A stretch of 49,365 nucleotides of DNA from Thermodesulfovibrionales bacterium (GTDB lineage Bacteria > Nitrospirota > Thermodesulfovibrionia > Thermodesulfovibrionales > SM23-35): the NCBI GenBank assembly GCA_031082155.1, contig JAVHLL010000021.1, positions 1 to 49,365 on the forward strand. The letters are read 5' to 3'. The position numbers and the translations under genes were made by a program. The notes beneath the pieces are model-generated. The model was not told the origin of the DNA, ran no database searches, and saw only the letters and a program-made list of their open reading frames with translations. Below, one piece after another: positions 42,961-49,365 of this stretch. Every line of letters starts with the position of its first letter. Position 1 is the first letter of the stretch.

Positions 42961-44053
42961 ATTGTTCGATCCTCGATTTAACCTTTTGCATGGTATCCTG
43001 AACACGGCATTGGTAGAAATCGTGTATCTTCCTGACCGTTTCAGGATATGATTCTATAATCTCCTGGAGGAGAAATTTGTCTATTTCTCTCACCTCGACA
43101 TCGTACAGGGCAATAACAGATGCTGTCCTGGGCCTTCCTGTCAGAAAAGCCACTTCTCCGAATACGTCGCCGGGAGAGAGAATGGCGAGCTCAATCTCTT
43201 TCCCGATAATATGGGTAACAACTTTTGCCTGTCCCGATTGAATAATATAAATTGAATCTCCTGAATCCCCCTCTTCGATGATCGTCTGCCCTGCAGGATA
43301 TATCTGGGGCGTGATATCCCCCAAAAGACGCTGTGCTTCTTCTCTCGGCAGTGGTGAAAACAGGGAGGGCAGCTCAAAGGTGATACCCTCCTCTCTTCCG
43401 GATATTTCAGCTGCTGCCGGTTTCTTTCCAGTCGCAGGTTTCTCCGGCTCCTGAATTTCCGGAAGGGATGTCACTTCATTGGTCTCTTCAGTGTATGCAG
43501 TCCTCTCTGTAAAATCGTCTGCCGGTGCTGACGGGCCGAGTTCAATTTCTTGTTCAGGCTTGACCGGGAGTTCGAGGGGATGCGGTGTTTCCATGCCAGG
43601 CTGTTCTTCACCCGCCCCAGGTTCTTCTTCCTCTTCCAGACCGAGAGGCATGCCTGTTTCTACCTCCTGTTTCTCTTCGAATGACTCTTTGATAACCTGC
43701 GCTCCAAGACCGGAGGTGGCAGATTTCGCGGCTTTTGCGCTTTCCAGTTCGATCATCAGTTCCTTGGATAATTTCAGTGCTTCATCGTTTTCCGGGTCAA
43801 GCCTGAGAATTATTTTATACAGGGCGAGCGCCTTCTGGATGAAACCCTTGTTTTGCAGCAGCCATGCCGACTGGTGATAGGAAGCGATTGCATGGGGACT
43901 TTTGCCCATTCTCTGATAGATATCCCCGAGTTTGAGATGCACCTGCGGGTTGTTTCTTTCAATGCTGGTGAGGTATTCAAGGGCTCCCTTTGCTCCGGCC
44001 CAGTCCTCCTGTCTGACAGAACCGAAATACATCTCCCAGTAGTTTTTCCCCAT
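42959..44053 (-). CDS. TPR / cyclic-nucleotide-binding-domain protein
   Basis: In this 364-aa protein, residues about 1-115 form TPR-like helical pairs (YLTSIERNNPQVHLKLGDIYQRMG, in part). Residues about 120-220 are a disordered acidic/Pro linker. Residues about 228-350 form a cNMP-binding domain (YPAGQTIIEEGDSGDSIYII, FGEVAFLTGRPRTASV with the phosphate-binding Arg). No DNA-binding helix-turn-helix follows, so this is not a CRP-type regulator. It may bind a cyclic nucleotide and relay it by protein contacts (inference). GAGGGA precedes the ATG. Confidence 0.85.
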   Translation of the reverse strand: MGKNYWEMYFGSVRQEDWAGAKGALEYLTSIERNNPQVHLKLGDIYQRMGKSPHAIASYHQSAWLLQNKGFIQKALALYKIILRLDPENDEALKLSKELMIELESAKAAKSATSGLGAQVIKESFEEKQEVETGMPLGLEEEEEPGAGEEQPGMETPHPLELPVKPEQEIELGPSAPADDFTERTAYTEETNEVTSLPEIQEPEKPATGKKPAAAEISGREEGITFELPSLFSPLPREEAQRLLGDITPQIYPAGQTIIEEGDSGDSIYIIQSGQAKVVTHIIGKEIELAILSPGDVFGEVAFLTGRPRTASVIALYDVEVREIDKFLLQEIIESYPETVRKIHDFYQCRVQDTMQKVKSRIEQ

Positions 44054-44134
44054 TTCCCTCTCCCGAAATCTTCGGATTGCTTGTTCTGGAGCGATCTCTC
44101 TCCAAAATCCTCAATTTTGTGCTCTGGGCTTTTG

Positions 44135-44154
44135 GATATAGTATATAATATATC
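44135..44154. promoter_or_regulatory. AT-rich near-palindrome with divergent -10 elements
   Basis: A 20-bp near-palindrome (GATATAGTATATAATATATC, two mismatches) contains TATAAT (44144-44149, +) for dapL and TATACT (44145-44140, -) for the TPR/cNMP gene. No good -35 in either direction. The overlapping -10 boxes would make the two start sites mutually exclusive. Confidence 0.5.
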
Positions 44155-44177
44155 ACTAAAAAAACAGGAGGTTCTTC

Positions 44178-45356
44178 TTGAAGAAAAAGGTTTCTGTCGA
44201 ACCGGCTTACCGTATCAGACATCTCCCCCCGTATCTTTTTGCAGAGATAGACAGAATGAAGCAGAAAGCAAGGAAAGCAGGGACTGACCTCATTGACCTC
44301 AGCATCGGTGACCCTGATATCCCTACCCCGAAGCATATTGTGAAAGCGATGAAAAAGGCTGTTGAGAACCCGGAACATCACCGCTATCCTTCATATGAAG
44401 GGATGCTGCTTTACAGGGAAGCGGTAACGCGATGGTATAAGAAGAGATTCGATGTGGTGCTTTCCCCGGAGAATGAAGTGCTTTCCTTAATTGGGTCAAA
44501 GGAGGGAATAGGGCACATCCCATTGGCGTTTGTGAATCCAGGAGATATTGTTCTGGTCCCTTCTCCAGGCTATCCCGTATATGCTGTCGGTACACTCTTT
44601 GCGGGGGGAAAGAGCCATTTCATGCCGCTTCTGGAGAAGAACGGCTTCTTGCCTGATCTGGAGAAAATCCCCGTGACAGTACTTAAAAAAACGAAACTCA
44701 TGTTCATCAATTATCCCAACAATCCGACATCTGCAGGCGCTGATGCGAATTTCTTCAAAAAGGTGATCAGATTGGCCCGACAGTACAATATTATCGTATG
44801 TCACGATGCCTCATATACAGAGATATTTTACGAGAAGAAACCTTTGAGCTTCATGGAGATTCCTGGTGCGAGGGATGTCGGCATCGAGTTCCATTCCCTT
44901 TCCAAGACATATAATATGACAGGGTGGAGAATCGGTTATGCTGTCGGCAACAAGGATATCCTTGCAGGTCTGGGGAAGATAAAGACGAACATTGATTCAG
45001 GAGTTTTCCAGGCGGTTCAGGAAGCGGCGATAACCGCTCTTGATACCGACGACCGGGTTCTTTCAGCTATAAGAAAGACATACCGGGACAGGCGGGATGC
45101 CCTCTGTGAAGGATTAACGAAACTCGGATTGAGCCTGAGGAAACCGGATGCTACCTTCTATATCTGGGCAAGGGTTCCGTCACGGTTCAATTCCATGAGT
45201 TTCGTTGCACACATGCTGAACAAAGCAGGGGTGCTTACTACACCCGGCAATGGGTTCGGATCTGCGGGGGAGGGATTTGTAAGGTTTGCATTGACGGCGC
45301 CTGTCCACAGGATACACGAAGCAGTGAAAAGGATAGAGGAAAGCCTTTCCTATTGA
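44178..45356 (+). CDS. dapL: LL-diaminopimelate aminotransferase
   Basis: This 392-aa class I/II PLP aminotransferase probably converts tetrahydrodipicolinate directly to LL-DAP in lysine and peptidoglycan synthesis. The N-terminus (YRIRHLPPYLFAEIDRMKQKARKAG, in part) and LSIGDPDIPTP match the DapL group. PLP Lys lies in FHSLSKTYNMTGWRIGYAVG; the Arg for the carboxylate is near GEGFVRFALT. Start is TTG, 6 nt after AGGAGG (44166-44171). A related alanine-type aminotransferase cannot be fully excluded. Confidence 0.85.
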   Translation: MKKKVSVEPAYRIRHLPPYLFAEIDRMKQKARKAGTDLIDLSIGDPDIPTPKHIVKAMKKAVENPEHHRYPSYEGMLLYREAVTRWYKKRFDVVLSPENEVLSLIGSKEGIGHIPLAFVNPGDIVLVPSPGYPVYAVGTLFAGGKSHFMPLLEKNGFLPDLEKIPVTVLKKTKLMFINYPNNPTSAGADANFFKKVIRLARQYNIIVCHDASYTEIFYEKKPLSFMEIPGARDVGIEFHSLSKTYNMTGWRIGYAVGNKDILAGLGKIKTNIDSGVFQAVQEAAITALDTDDRVLSAIRKTYRDRRDALCEGLTKLGLSLRKPDATFYIWARVPSRFNSMSFVAHMLNKAGVLTTPGNGFGSAGEGFVRFALTAPVHRIHEAVKRIEESLSY

Positions 45357-45557
45357 CAGAAATAGTCCTGATAAGATAGATTGAGCTAGATACCGTATCC
45401 GTATCCGTGCGGGCAGTCCCTGAATATCCCTGGTACAATGCGGGATAAGACATGAGAGAATAATATCTGATTGCTTCTTCTGACCCCTGCTCGTTATGAT
45501 AAGGCACATCTCCAAACCCTGAGAGAGGGAATTATAAAAGGAATATCGGGGGGGCGG
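45357..45557. other. intergenic region before folK with an extended -10
   Basis: TGG-TACAAT (45431-45439) is an extended -10 with predicted start near 45446. A short tandem CCGTATCCGTATCCGTG lies at 45397-45413. No terminator is visible after dapL. The frame of folK is open from 45471, but that part does not look like FolK. Confidence 0.4.
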
Positions 45558-46022
45558 TTGTACACTGCGTATATCGGCATTGGCTCTAATCTTGGCGACA
45601 GAAAGAAAAACTGTGAACGCGCTGTAGAGCTTCTGCAGCAACAGGGTATTTCTGTCAGGAAACGTTCTTCCCTCCGCGAGACTCAACCCTGGGGCAACAA
45701 AAACCAGTCATTGTTCCTGAACATGGCAATTGAGGTCGAAACAGATTGCACGCCCCGGGAACTGCTCGCAATACTCAGGGAAATTGAAACCAGGGTTGGG
45801 AGAAGGAAGACCTCTCCATGGGGCCCCCGTATCGTTGATCTCGATATCCTTATTTATAATGACATGGTCATTAAGAGCAGGGAACTCACCATTCCGCATC
45901 CTTTCATGCATGAGCGGGATTTTGTGCTGCAGCCCCTGCACGAAATTGCCCCTGACCTTGTACACCCCGTGTTAAAAAAAAACATGAGAGAACTTTTCGA
46001 GTCATTGACAGAGGAGCGTTAA
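45558..46022 (+). CDS. folK: 2-amino-4-hydroxy-6-hydroxymethyldihydropteridine pyrophosphokinase
   Basis: This enzyme of about 154 aa transfers pyrophosphate from ATP to the pterin in folate synthesis. YIGIGSNLGDRKKN is the N-terminal motif; ETQPWGNKNQSLFLNMAIEV, ETRVGRRKTSPWGPRIVDLDIL and IPHPFMHERDFVLQPL follow (parts). The start is placed at TTG 45558, three codons before YIGIGSN, behind a G-rich run (45548-45554) that may serve as the ribosome-binding site. An upstream TTG at 45471 is possible but less likely. Confidence 0.92.
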   Translation: MYTAYIGIGSNLGDRKKNCERAVELLQQQGISVRKRSSLRETQPWGNKNQSLFLNMAIEVETDCTPRELLAILREIETRVGRRKTSPWGPRIVDLDILIYNDMVIKSRELTIPHPFMHERDFVLQPLHEIAPDLVHPVLKKNMRELFESLTEER

Positions 46023-46028
46023 GGGGAA

Positions 46029-48026
46029 ATGGACAGAGAGAATTTTGAGACTTTATCCCTCCTGCAGACCCATCTGTCGAAACTAACAGGGCTTCCCCTT
46101 TCCCTCCACAGACCTGACGGGACAGTCATCCTCCCGTCGCTCAGAGAAGACAAGTTCCTCTCAACAGTTCAGTCTTCACCCAGAGGCAGTGAAAGCTACC
46201 AGGATTTTATCCGGAAGCAAATCAAGCTGGTAGCGCAAAGAAACGATGTGTCCATGATCCAGGGGCCGGCGGGTGAATACCATTGTTTCATCCCCGTATC
46301 GTTCAACAATACGGTGTATATTATCGCGGGCGGCGGCGTATACCTTTCTCAGGGAGATTTCGAGAATTTTTACAGGAAACAAGGGTATACATTCGGTTTG
46401 AACCCCCAGCACCTGCAGTCCTGGCAACCTGTGATTATCCAAAAAGATCTGGCTGATCTCCAGGAGACCATACAGTTCATCCGTTCCCTGTTCAGTCTTG
46501 TCCTGAAAGGGAACTTTCAGCACAGTCTTACAGAAAAACGGTATAAGCTGATAAAAATTTTCATCGGCCTCATATCTGACCTCAAGCTGGAGAAACAGAG
46601 CGACGAAGTGTATGATGTGGTGATCGATGTCATGCTTTTCCTCTTCCATGTAGACAGTATATCGATTATGGTGAAGGAGAACGGCCATTTCGTTCCGAAA
46701 AGGAGCGGTGGAAGATTCCAGGATTCCCTCCAGTCCCTGAAATTGCCGTTCACCGGGATTGTATCCGAAGTGCTCGAAAAGCAACGCCCCATCTTTTCTG
46801 AATCTGCCATGGAATTCCTGCGTCTGGGAATGCATGAAGAGATAGCGTCGATCCATATCTTTCCGATTCTCTCGGACAATGCAGTGCAGGGTCTCCTCTG
46901 TATTTACAATTCATCCATTGATCAGGAGAATGCGGATATCGTCGCGGAGATCTGCCGGATAGTTGGGTTCGTCTTCAGGATAAGAGAACTGCAGGGTACA
47001 TTCTCCAGGTACATGCAGGAAATCGACATCCTGAACACCGCTGCAGAGAAGATAACGCCTGTGAAGGAGCCGGACGTGCTCTATGAGGCTATCCTTGAAA
47101 CTTCTGTGCATCTCGCCGCAGCGGAGAAGGGGTCTCTCATGCTTATAGACAGCGATGAATCACATCTCACCATCAAGGCTGCGCGGGGCATAAACAGAAG
47201 ACTTCTCGGCGACATCAAGATCAGGGAAGGGGAGGGTATCGCAGGAAGGGTTTTCAGAGAAGGGATACCTCTCATTGTTGAAGATATCGAGAAGGACGAG
47301 AGCGTCTTTACCAAAAAGAAGCCGAAATATAAGACAGGTTCTTTTATAAGCATTCCCCTTAAGATTGGCGACCAGACGATAGGAGTGTTGAACATATCCG
47401 ATAAAATAACCGGCGAGGTGTTTTCGAAAGACGATCTGATGATGCTCCGTTCTTTCGCAGCATATGCAACAATAGCGCTCGAGCGCTCAAACTATTACTC
47501 TCTCGTAGGCCGCCTGAGGGAATTATCCATCACCGATGCACTCACAGGGCTCTTCAACCGGCGTTATTTTGAAGACAGATTTTTTGAAGAACTCCAGCGG
47601 TCTAAACGCCATGGACTTTCTTTTTCTCTTGCCATGATAGATGTCGACGATTTCAAGCTTTTCAATGACACGGAAGGGCATCTTGCAGGCGATGAGATTC
47701 TTAAATCCGTGGCCTATGGCGCCAAAGAATGCCTGCGGGTTACTGATGTGTTTGCACGTTTCGGCGGTGAGGAGTTCGTCGTAATTATGCCGCAGACTAC
47801 CAGAGAAGAAGCGTTTATGGTTGCCGAGAGGATCAGAATATGGTTCAAGGAACGCATTCTCCCTACGTGGAATACCTATCCAAGAGAGCATCTGACTGTC
47901 AGTATCGGGATTGCCACCTTTCCGTATGACGGAGAGGACAGAAAAGAACTGCTCAGGAATGCCGACAAGGCCCTGTACCGCGCAAAGATGGAGGGGAAAG
48001 ACAAGGTTGTGCTCTGGGTTGACTGA
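46029..48026 (+). CDS. multi-sensor GGDEF diguanylate cyclase
   Basis: This 665-aa soluble protein has an N-terminal region (about 5-165) that looks like a PocR-type ligand-binding domain (LSKLTGLPLSLHRPDGTVI, in part). GAF1 spans about 190-325 and GAF2 about 345-490 (GEGIAGRVFREGIPLIVEDI, ISIPLKIGDQTIGVLNI). A GGDEF domain (about 500-665) has DALTGLFNRRYFE, MIDVDDFKLFND and the active signature RFGGEEFVV. No transmembrane segment, so inputs are cytosolic. Together with the HD-GYP protein at 21797 it would set cyclic-di-GMP. AGGGGAA precedes the ATG; 6 nt after folK, so probably co-transcribed. Confidence 0.92.
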   Translation: MDRENFETLSLLQTHLSKLTGLPLSLHRPDGTVILPSLREDKFLSTVQSSPRGSESYQDFIRKQIKLVAQRNDVSMIQGPAGEYHCFIPVSFNNTVYIIAGGGVYLSQGDFENFYRKQGYTFGLNPQHLQSWQPVIIQKDLADLQETIQFIRSLFSLVLKGNFQHSLTEKRYKLIKIFIGLISDLKLEKQSDEVYDVVIDVMLFLFHVDSISIMVKENGHFVPKRSGGRFQDSLQSLKLPFTGIVSEVLEKQRPIFSESAMEFLRLGMHEEIASIHIFPILSDNAVQGLLCIYNSSIDQENADIVAEICRIVGFVFRIRELQGTFSRYMQEIDILNTAAEKITPVKEPDVLYEAILETSVHLAAAEKGSLMLIDSDESHLTIKAARGINRRLLGDIKIREGEGIAGRVFREGIPLIVEDIEKDESVFTKKKPKYKTGSFISIPLKIGDQTIGVLNISDKITGEVFSKDDLMMLRSFAAYATIALERSNYYSLVGRLRELSITDALTGLFNRRYFEDRFFEELQRSKRHGLSFSLAMIDVDDFKLFNDTEGHLAGDEILKSVAYGAKECLRVTDVFARFGGEEFVVIMPQTTREEAFMVAERIRIWFKERILPTWNTYPREHLTVSIGIATFPYDGEDRKELLRNADKALYRAKMEGKDKVVLWVD

Positions 48027-48038
48027 GCAGTTCTTGTG

Positions 48039-48650
48039 TCAGGCCTTTTTTACCCAATCTCCAAAATTTCTTAATATCCGGAGACCGGTTTCCTGACTTT
48101 TTTCAGGATGGAACTGAGTCGCAACGATGTTCTCTTTCCATATCATCGAGGTGAAGTTGATCCCGTACTCTGTCATCCCTGCTATTACCGCAGGCTCCGC
48201 AGGTGCGACAAAATATGAGTGCACGAAATAGAAATATGAGTTGTCGAGTATGTTCTCAAAGATAGGGGGCCTTTTCAGGAGGCTTACTGTATTCCATCCC
48301 ATGTGCGGAACCTTGAGGTCTATCCGGAACCTCACGACCTTTCCTGGCAGAATATCAAGGCCCTTAAAGTTGCCGAATTCTTCGGACTCTGTAAACAGAA
48401 TCTGGAGGCCGAGGCATATCCCCAGATACGGCTTGCCGCTTGCGATCGATTTCGCGATCGGTTCGATCAGGGACAGGGCGTCGAGGTTCCTCATACAGTC
48501 CCTGAATGCACCGACACCCGGGAGCACCACTGCCCGGGCATTTTCGATAGATTTGGCATCAGACACGACCTGGGCGTCGACCCCAACTTTCTGGAACCCT
48601 TTCTCGACGCTCCTGAGGTTACCCATGCCGTAATCAACAATCGCAATCAT
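48039..48650 (-). CDS. hisH: imidazole glycerol phosphate synthase, glutaminase subunit
   Basis: This 203-aa class I glutamine amidotransferase supplies ammonia to HisF. DYGMGNLRSVEKGF is the N-terminal signature; nucleophile Cys79 lies in LGICLGLQILF; the His/Glu pair is in ATQFHPEKSQ. Only hisH is in the window; hisF and hisA would have to be elsewhere. No Shine-Dalgarno (AAAATCCT precedes the ATG) and a TATAAT 8 nt upstream predict a leaderless mRNA. It converges with the GGDEF gene with only 12 bp between stops. Confidence 0.96.
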   Translation of the reverse strand: MIAIVDYGMGNLRSVEKGFQKVGVDAQVVSDAKSIENARAVVLPGVGAFRDCMRNLDALSLIEPIAKSIASGKPYLGICLGLQILFTESEEFGNFKGLDILPGKVVRFRIDLKVPHMGWNTVSLLKRPPIFENILDNSYFYFVHSYFVAPAEPAVIAGMTEYGINFTSMIWKENIVATQFHPEKSQETGLRILRNFGDWVKKA

Positions 48651-48658
48651 AGGATTTT

Positions 48659-48664
48659 ATTATA
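48659..48664 (-). promoter_or_regulatory. -10 element of hisH (leaderless)
   Basis: Perfect TATAAT on the minus strand, 8 nt before ATG 48650. No -35 is evident, so the call rests on the hexamer, its position and the missing Shine-Dalgarno. Confidence 0.5.
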
Positions 48665-48914
48665 CAGCAACCGCGCAAATCGGGGGGAGGCAATGTCCGT
48701 ATTGTGCTGACAGTGTGTAAAAATTGGCACCTTCAGAACCTATTCTCCTGAAGATGATCTGAGCAAGGGTATAATAAACAATGGCTTTAATGCTGCCGGA
48801 TAATATATTACATTCCAGTTGTATTTTTTGGTCAGATGCTCTTCATACAACAAATTCAATTTATAGGATTTTTGAAGTCAATTAATAACTTCCTGAAAGT
48901 TGTTTAAATAAATT
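48665..48914. other. intergenic region, no supported gene
   Basis: An AT-rich stretch between hisH and the entericidin-like gene. A 34-codon open frame (48781-48885, +) starts 5 nt after TATAAT (48770-48775) but matches nothing I know and has no other coding sign. Confidence 0.4.
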
Positions 48915-48923
48915 TGCTAAAAT
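48915..48923 (+). promoter_or_regulatory. extended -10 promoter of the entericidin-like gene
   Basis: TGC-TAAAAT (hexamer 48918-48923), predicted start near 48930, leader about 30 nt containing AAGGAG. Confidence 0.5.
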
Positions 48924-48960
48924 AGTGAATAGGTAAATTAATGCGTAAAGGAGTTGCGAT

Positions 48961-49095
48961 ATGATGAAAAAATTAATTTTAGCAGTCTCAATCATCCTCT
49001 ATTTAACAGTATTCACAGGTTGCCACACAGTGCATGGAGTAGGACAGGATATCGAAAGTGCTGGAGAATCCATTCAAAAAGCTACTGATAAATAA
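48961..49095 (+). CDS. entericidin-like small lipoprotein
   Basis: This 44-aa lipoprotein has a basic start (MMKK), a hydrophobic stretch and a lipobox FTGC with the lipidated Cys21. The mature part reads CHTVHGVGQDIESAGESIQK, the entericidin A/B pattern (C-x-T-x-x-G-x-G-x-D). In E. coli entericidins are small outer-membrane lipoproteins linked to stationary-phase lysis and its antidote; here there is only one. AAGGAG lies 7 nt before the ATG. It is followed by a dispersed repeat. Confidence 0.88.
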   Translation: MMKKLILAVSIILYLTVFTGCHTVHGVGQDIESAGESIQKATDK

Positions 49096-49142
49096 TAAAC
49101 CTAAGACCTGTTTAATAATTGCCCGAATCCAGTCATAACAAG

Positions 49143-49224
49143 TTGTCATTGCGAGCGAAGCGTAGCTATCTCGTTTTTCGTGGTGAGATTGCTACGCGCC
49201 CTTCATGTGCTTGCGATGAGACAA
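49143..49224. repeat. 82-bp imperfect palindromic dispersed repeat
   Basis: The left arm TTGTCATTGCGAGCGAAGCG continues through GTAGCTATCTC. The right arm (from GAGATTGCTACGCG, 49186) ends in GCGATGAGACAA and is its imperfect inverse. The form GTCATTGCGAGCGAAGCG...GCAATCTC is a widespread intergenic repeat type in several phyla. Confidence 0.75.
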
Positions 49225-49365
49225 TAGCCAAGGTTCCTGTCAGCGTATCGCTGTATTTGGGGATTAGTATGTGATCTTGTTTGAAATATGAATATTTCCT
49301 CCCGTGGCTTACTTGATAGCGTAAGATCAATTCTGCAAATATAAATCAGGGTATAATTCTCAAGG
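49225..49365. other. window-end intergenic sequence
   Basis: No gene is seen. TATAAT at 49352-49357 (about) near the edge may be a -10 of a gene beyond the window; no good -35 is visible. TGATCTT and AAGATCA occur about 45 nt apart as a weak inverted pair. Confidence 0.25.

Noticed and set aside
48781-48885. 34-codon open frame just after TATAAT
   Set aside because: Translation resembles no family and shows no coding bias; the -10 has no -35. Kept only as a note.
1-49365. CRISPR arrays, tRNA, rRNA, IS elements or prophage genes
   Set aside because: No regularly spaced direct repeats, tRNA cloverleaf, rRNA sequence, transposase or integrase was seen on either strand.

Overview
The window (49,365 bp, medium GC, no plasmid or phage genes, no rRNA or tRNA) reads as a chromosomal segment of a Gram-negative anaerobe. 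LPS-type heptose activation (rfaE2), RseP, SurA-like foldase, DapL, H+-pyrophosphatase, a large chemosensory operon and two palindromic dispersed repeats suggest a Nitrospirota (Thermodesulfovibrionia-like) or old 'deltaproteobacterial' lineage. This placement is inference; no marker here proves it.

Layout. 49-5715 (+): membrane H+-pyrophosphatase with a strong terminator, a CxxC-rich YkgJ protein, a stand-alone AICAR transformylase and a SurA/parvulin foldase. 5904-6479 (+): a receiver protein with a C-terminal zinc ribbon. 6480-19669 (-): a 12-gene chemosensory operon, read in the order DUF4388-GAF, cheY, cheA, ExeA-like ATPase, cheW, MCP, cheW, HEAT-repeat protein, cheR, cheB, GAF protein, cheY. 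19873-24463: truA, an unrecognised 356-aa protein, a GAF/HD-GYP protein and hisD. 24777-38119 (-): a long, tightly packed run carrying rfaE2, rseP, dxr, cdsA, uppS, a FlgT/VCBS-like secreted protein, a phosphoesterase, nusB, ribH, ribBA, ribE, a DUF4845-like protein, lepB, a ROK kinase, a 2[4Fe-4S] ferredoxin and recN. 38183-42190 (-): acylphosphatase and the livFGMH branched-chain amino-acid ABC transporter (no binding protein in view). 42502-48026: a small secreted protein, a TPR/cNMP-binding protein, dapL, folK and a GAF-GAF-GGDEF cyclase. 48039-49365: hisH, an entericidin-like lipoprotein and a dispersed repeat.

Two things stand out. First, the MCP of the chemosensory operon has no periplasmic sensor. 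It has a membrane hairpin, HAMP, a long signalling hairpin and then a complete PhnD-type substrate-binding domain at its C-terminus, which topology places in the cytoplasm. The operon also carries an ExeA-like AAA ATPase between cheA and cheW and a 659-aa HEAT protein, and has no recognisable CheC, CheD, CheX or CheZ. Second, several operon-head genes (the receiver gene at 5904, HD-GYP, hisD, acyP, livH, hisH; possibly recN and truA) lack a Shine-Dalgarno sequence and have a sigma70-type -10 hexamer 5-8 nt before the ATG, predicting leaderless mRNAs. Other genes here have ordinary strong Shine-Dalgarno sequences, so both initiation modes appear to coexist.
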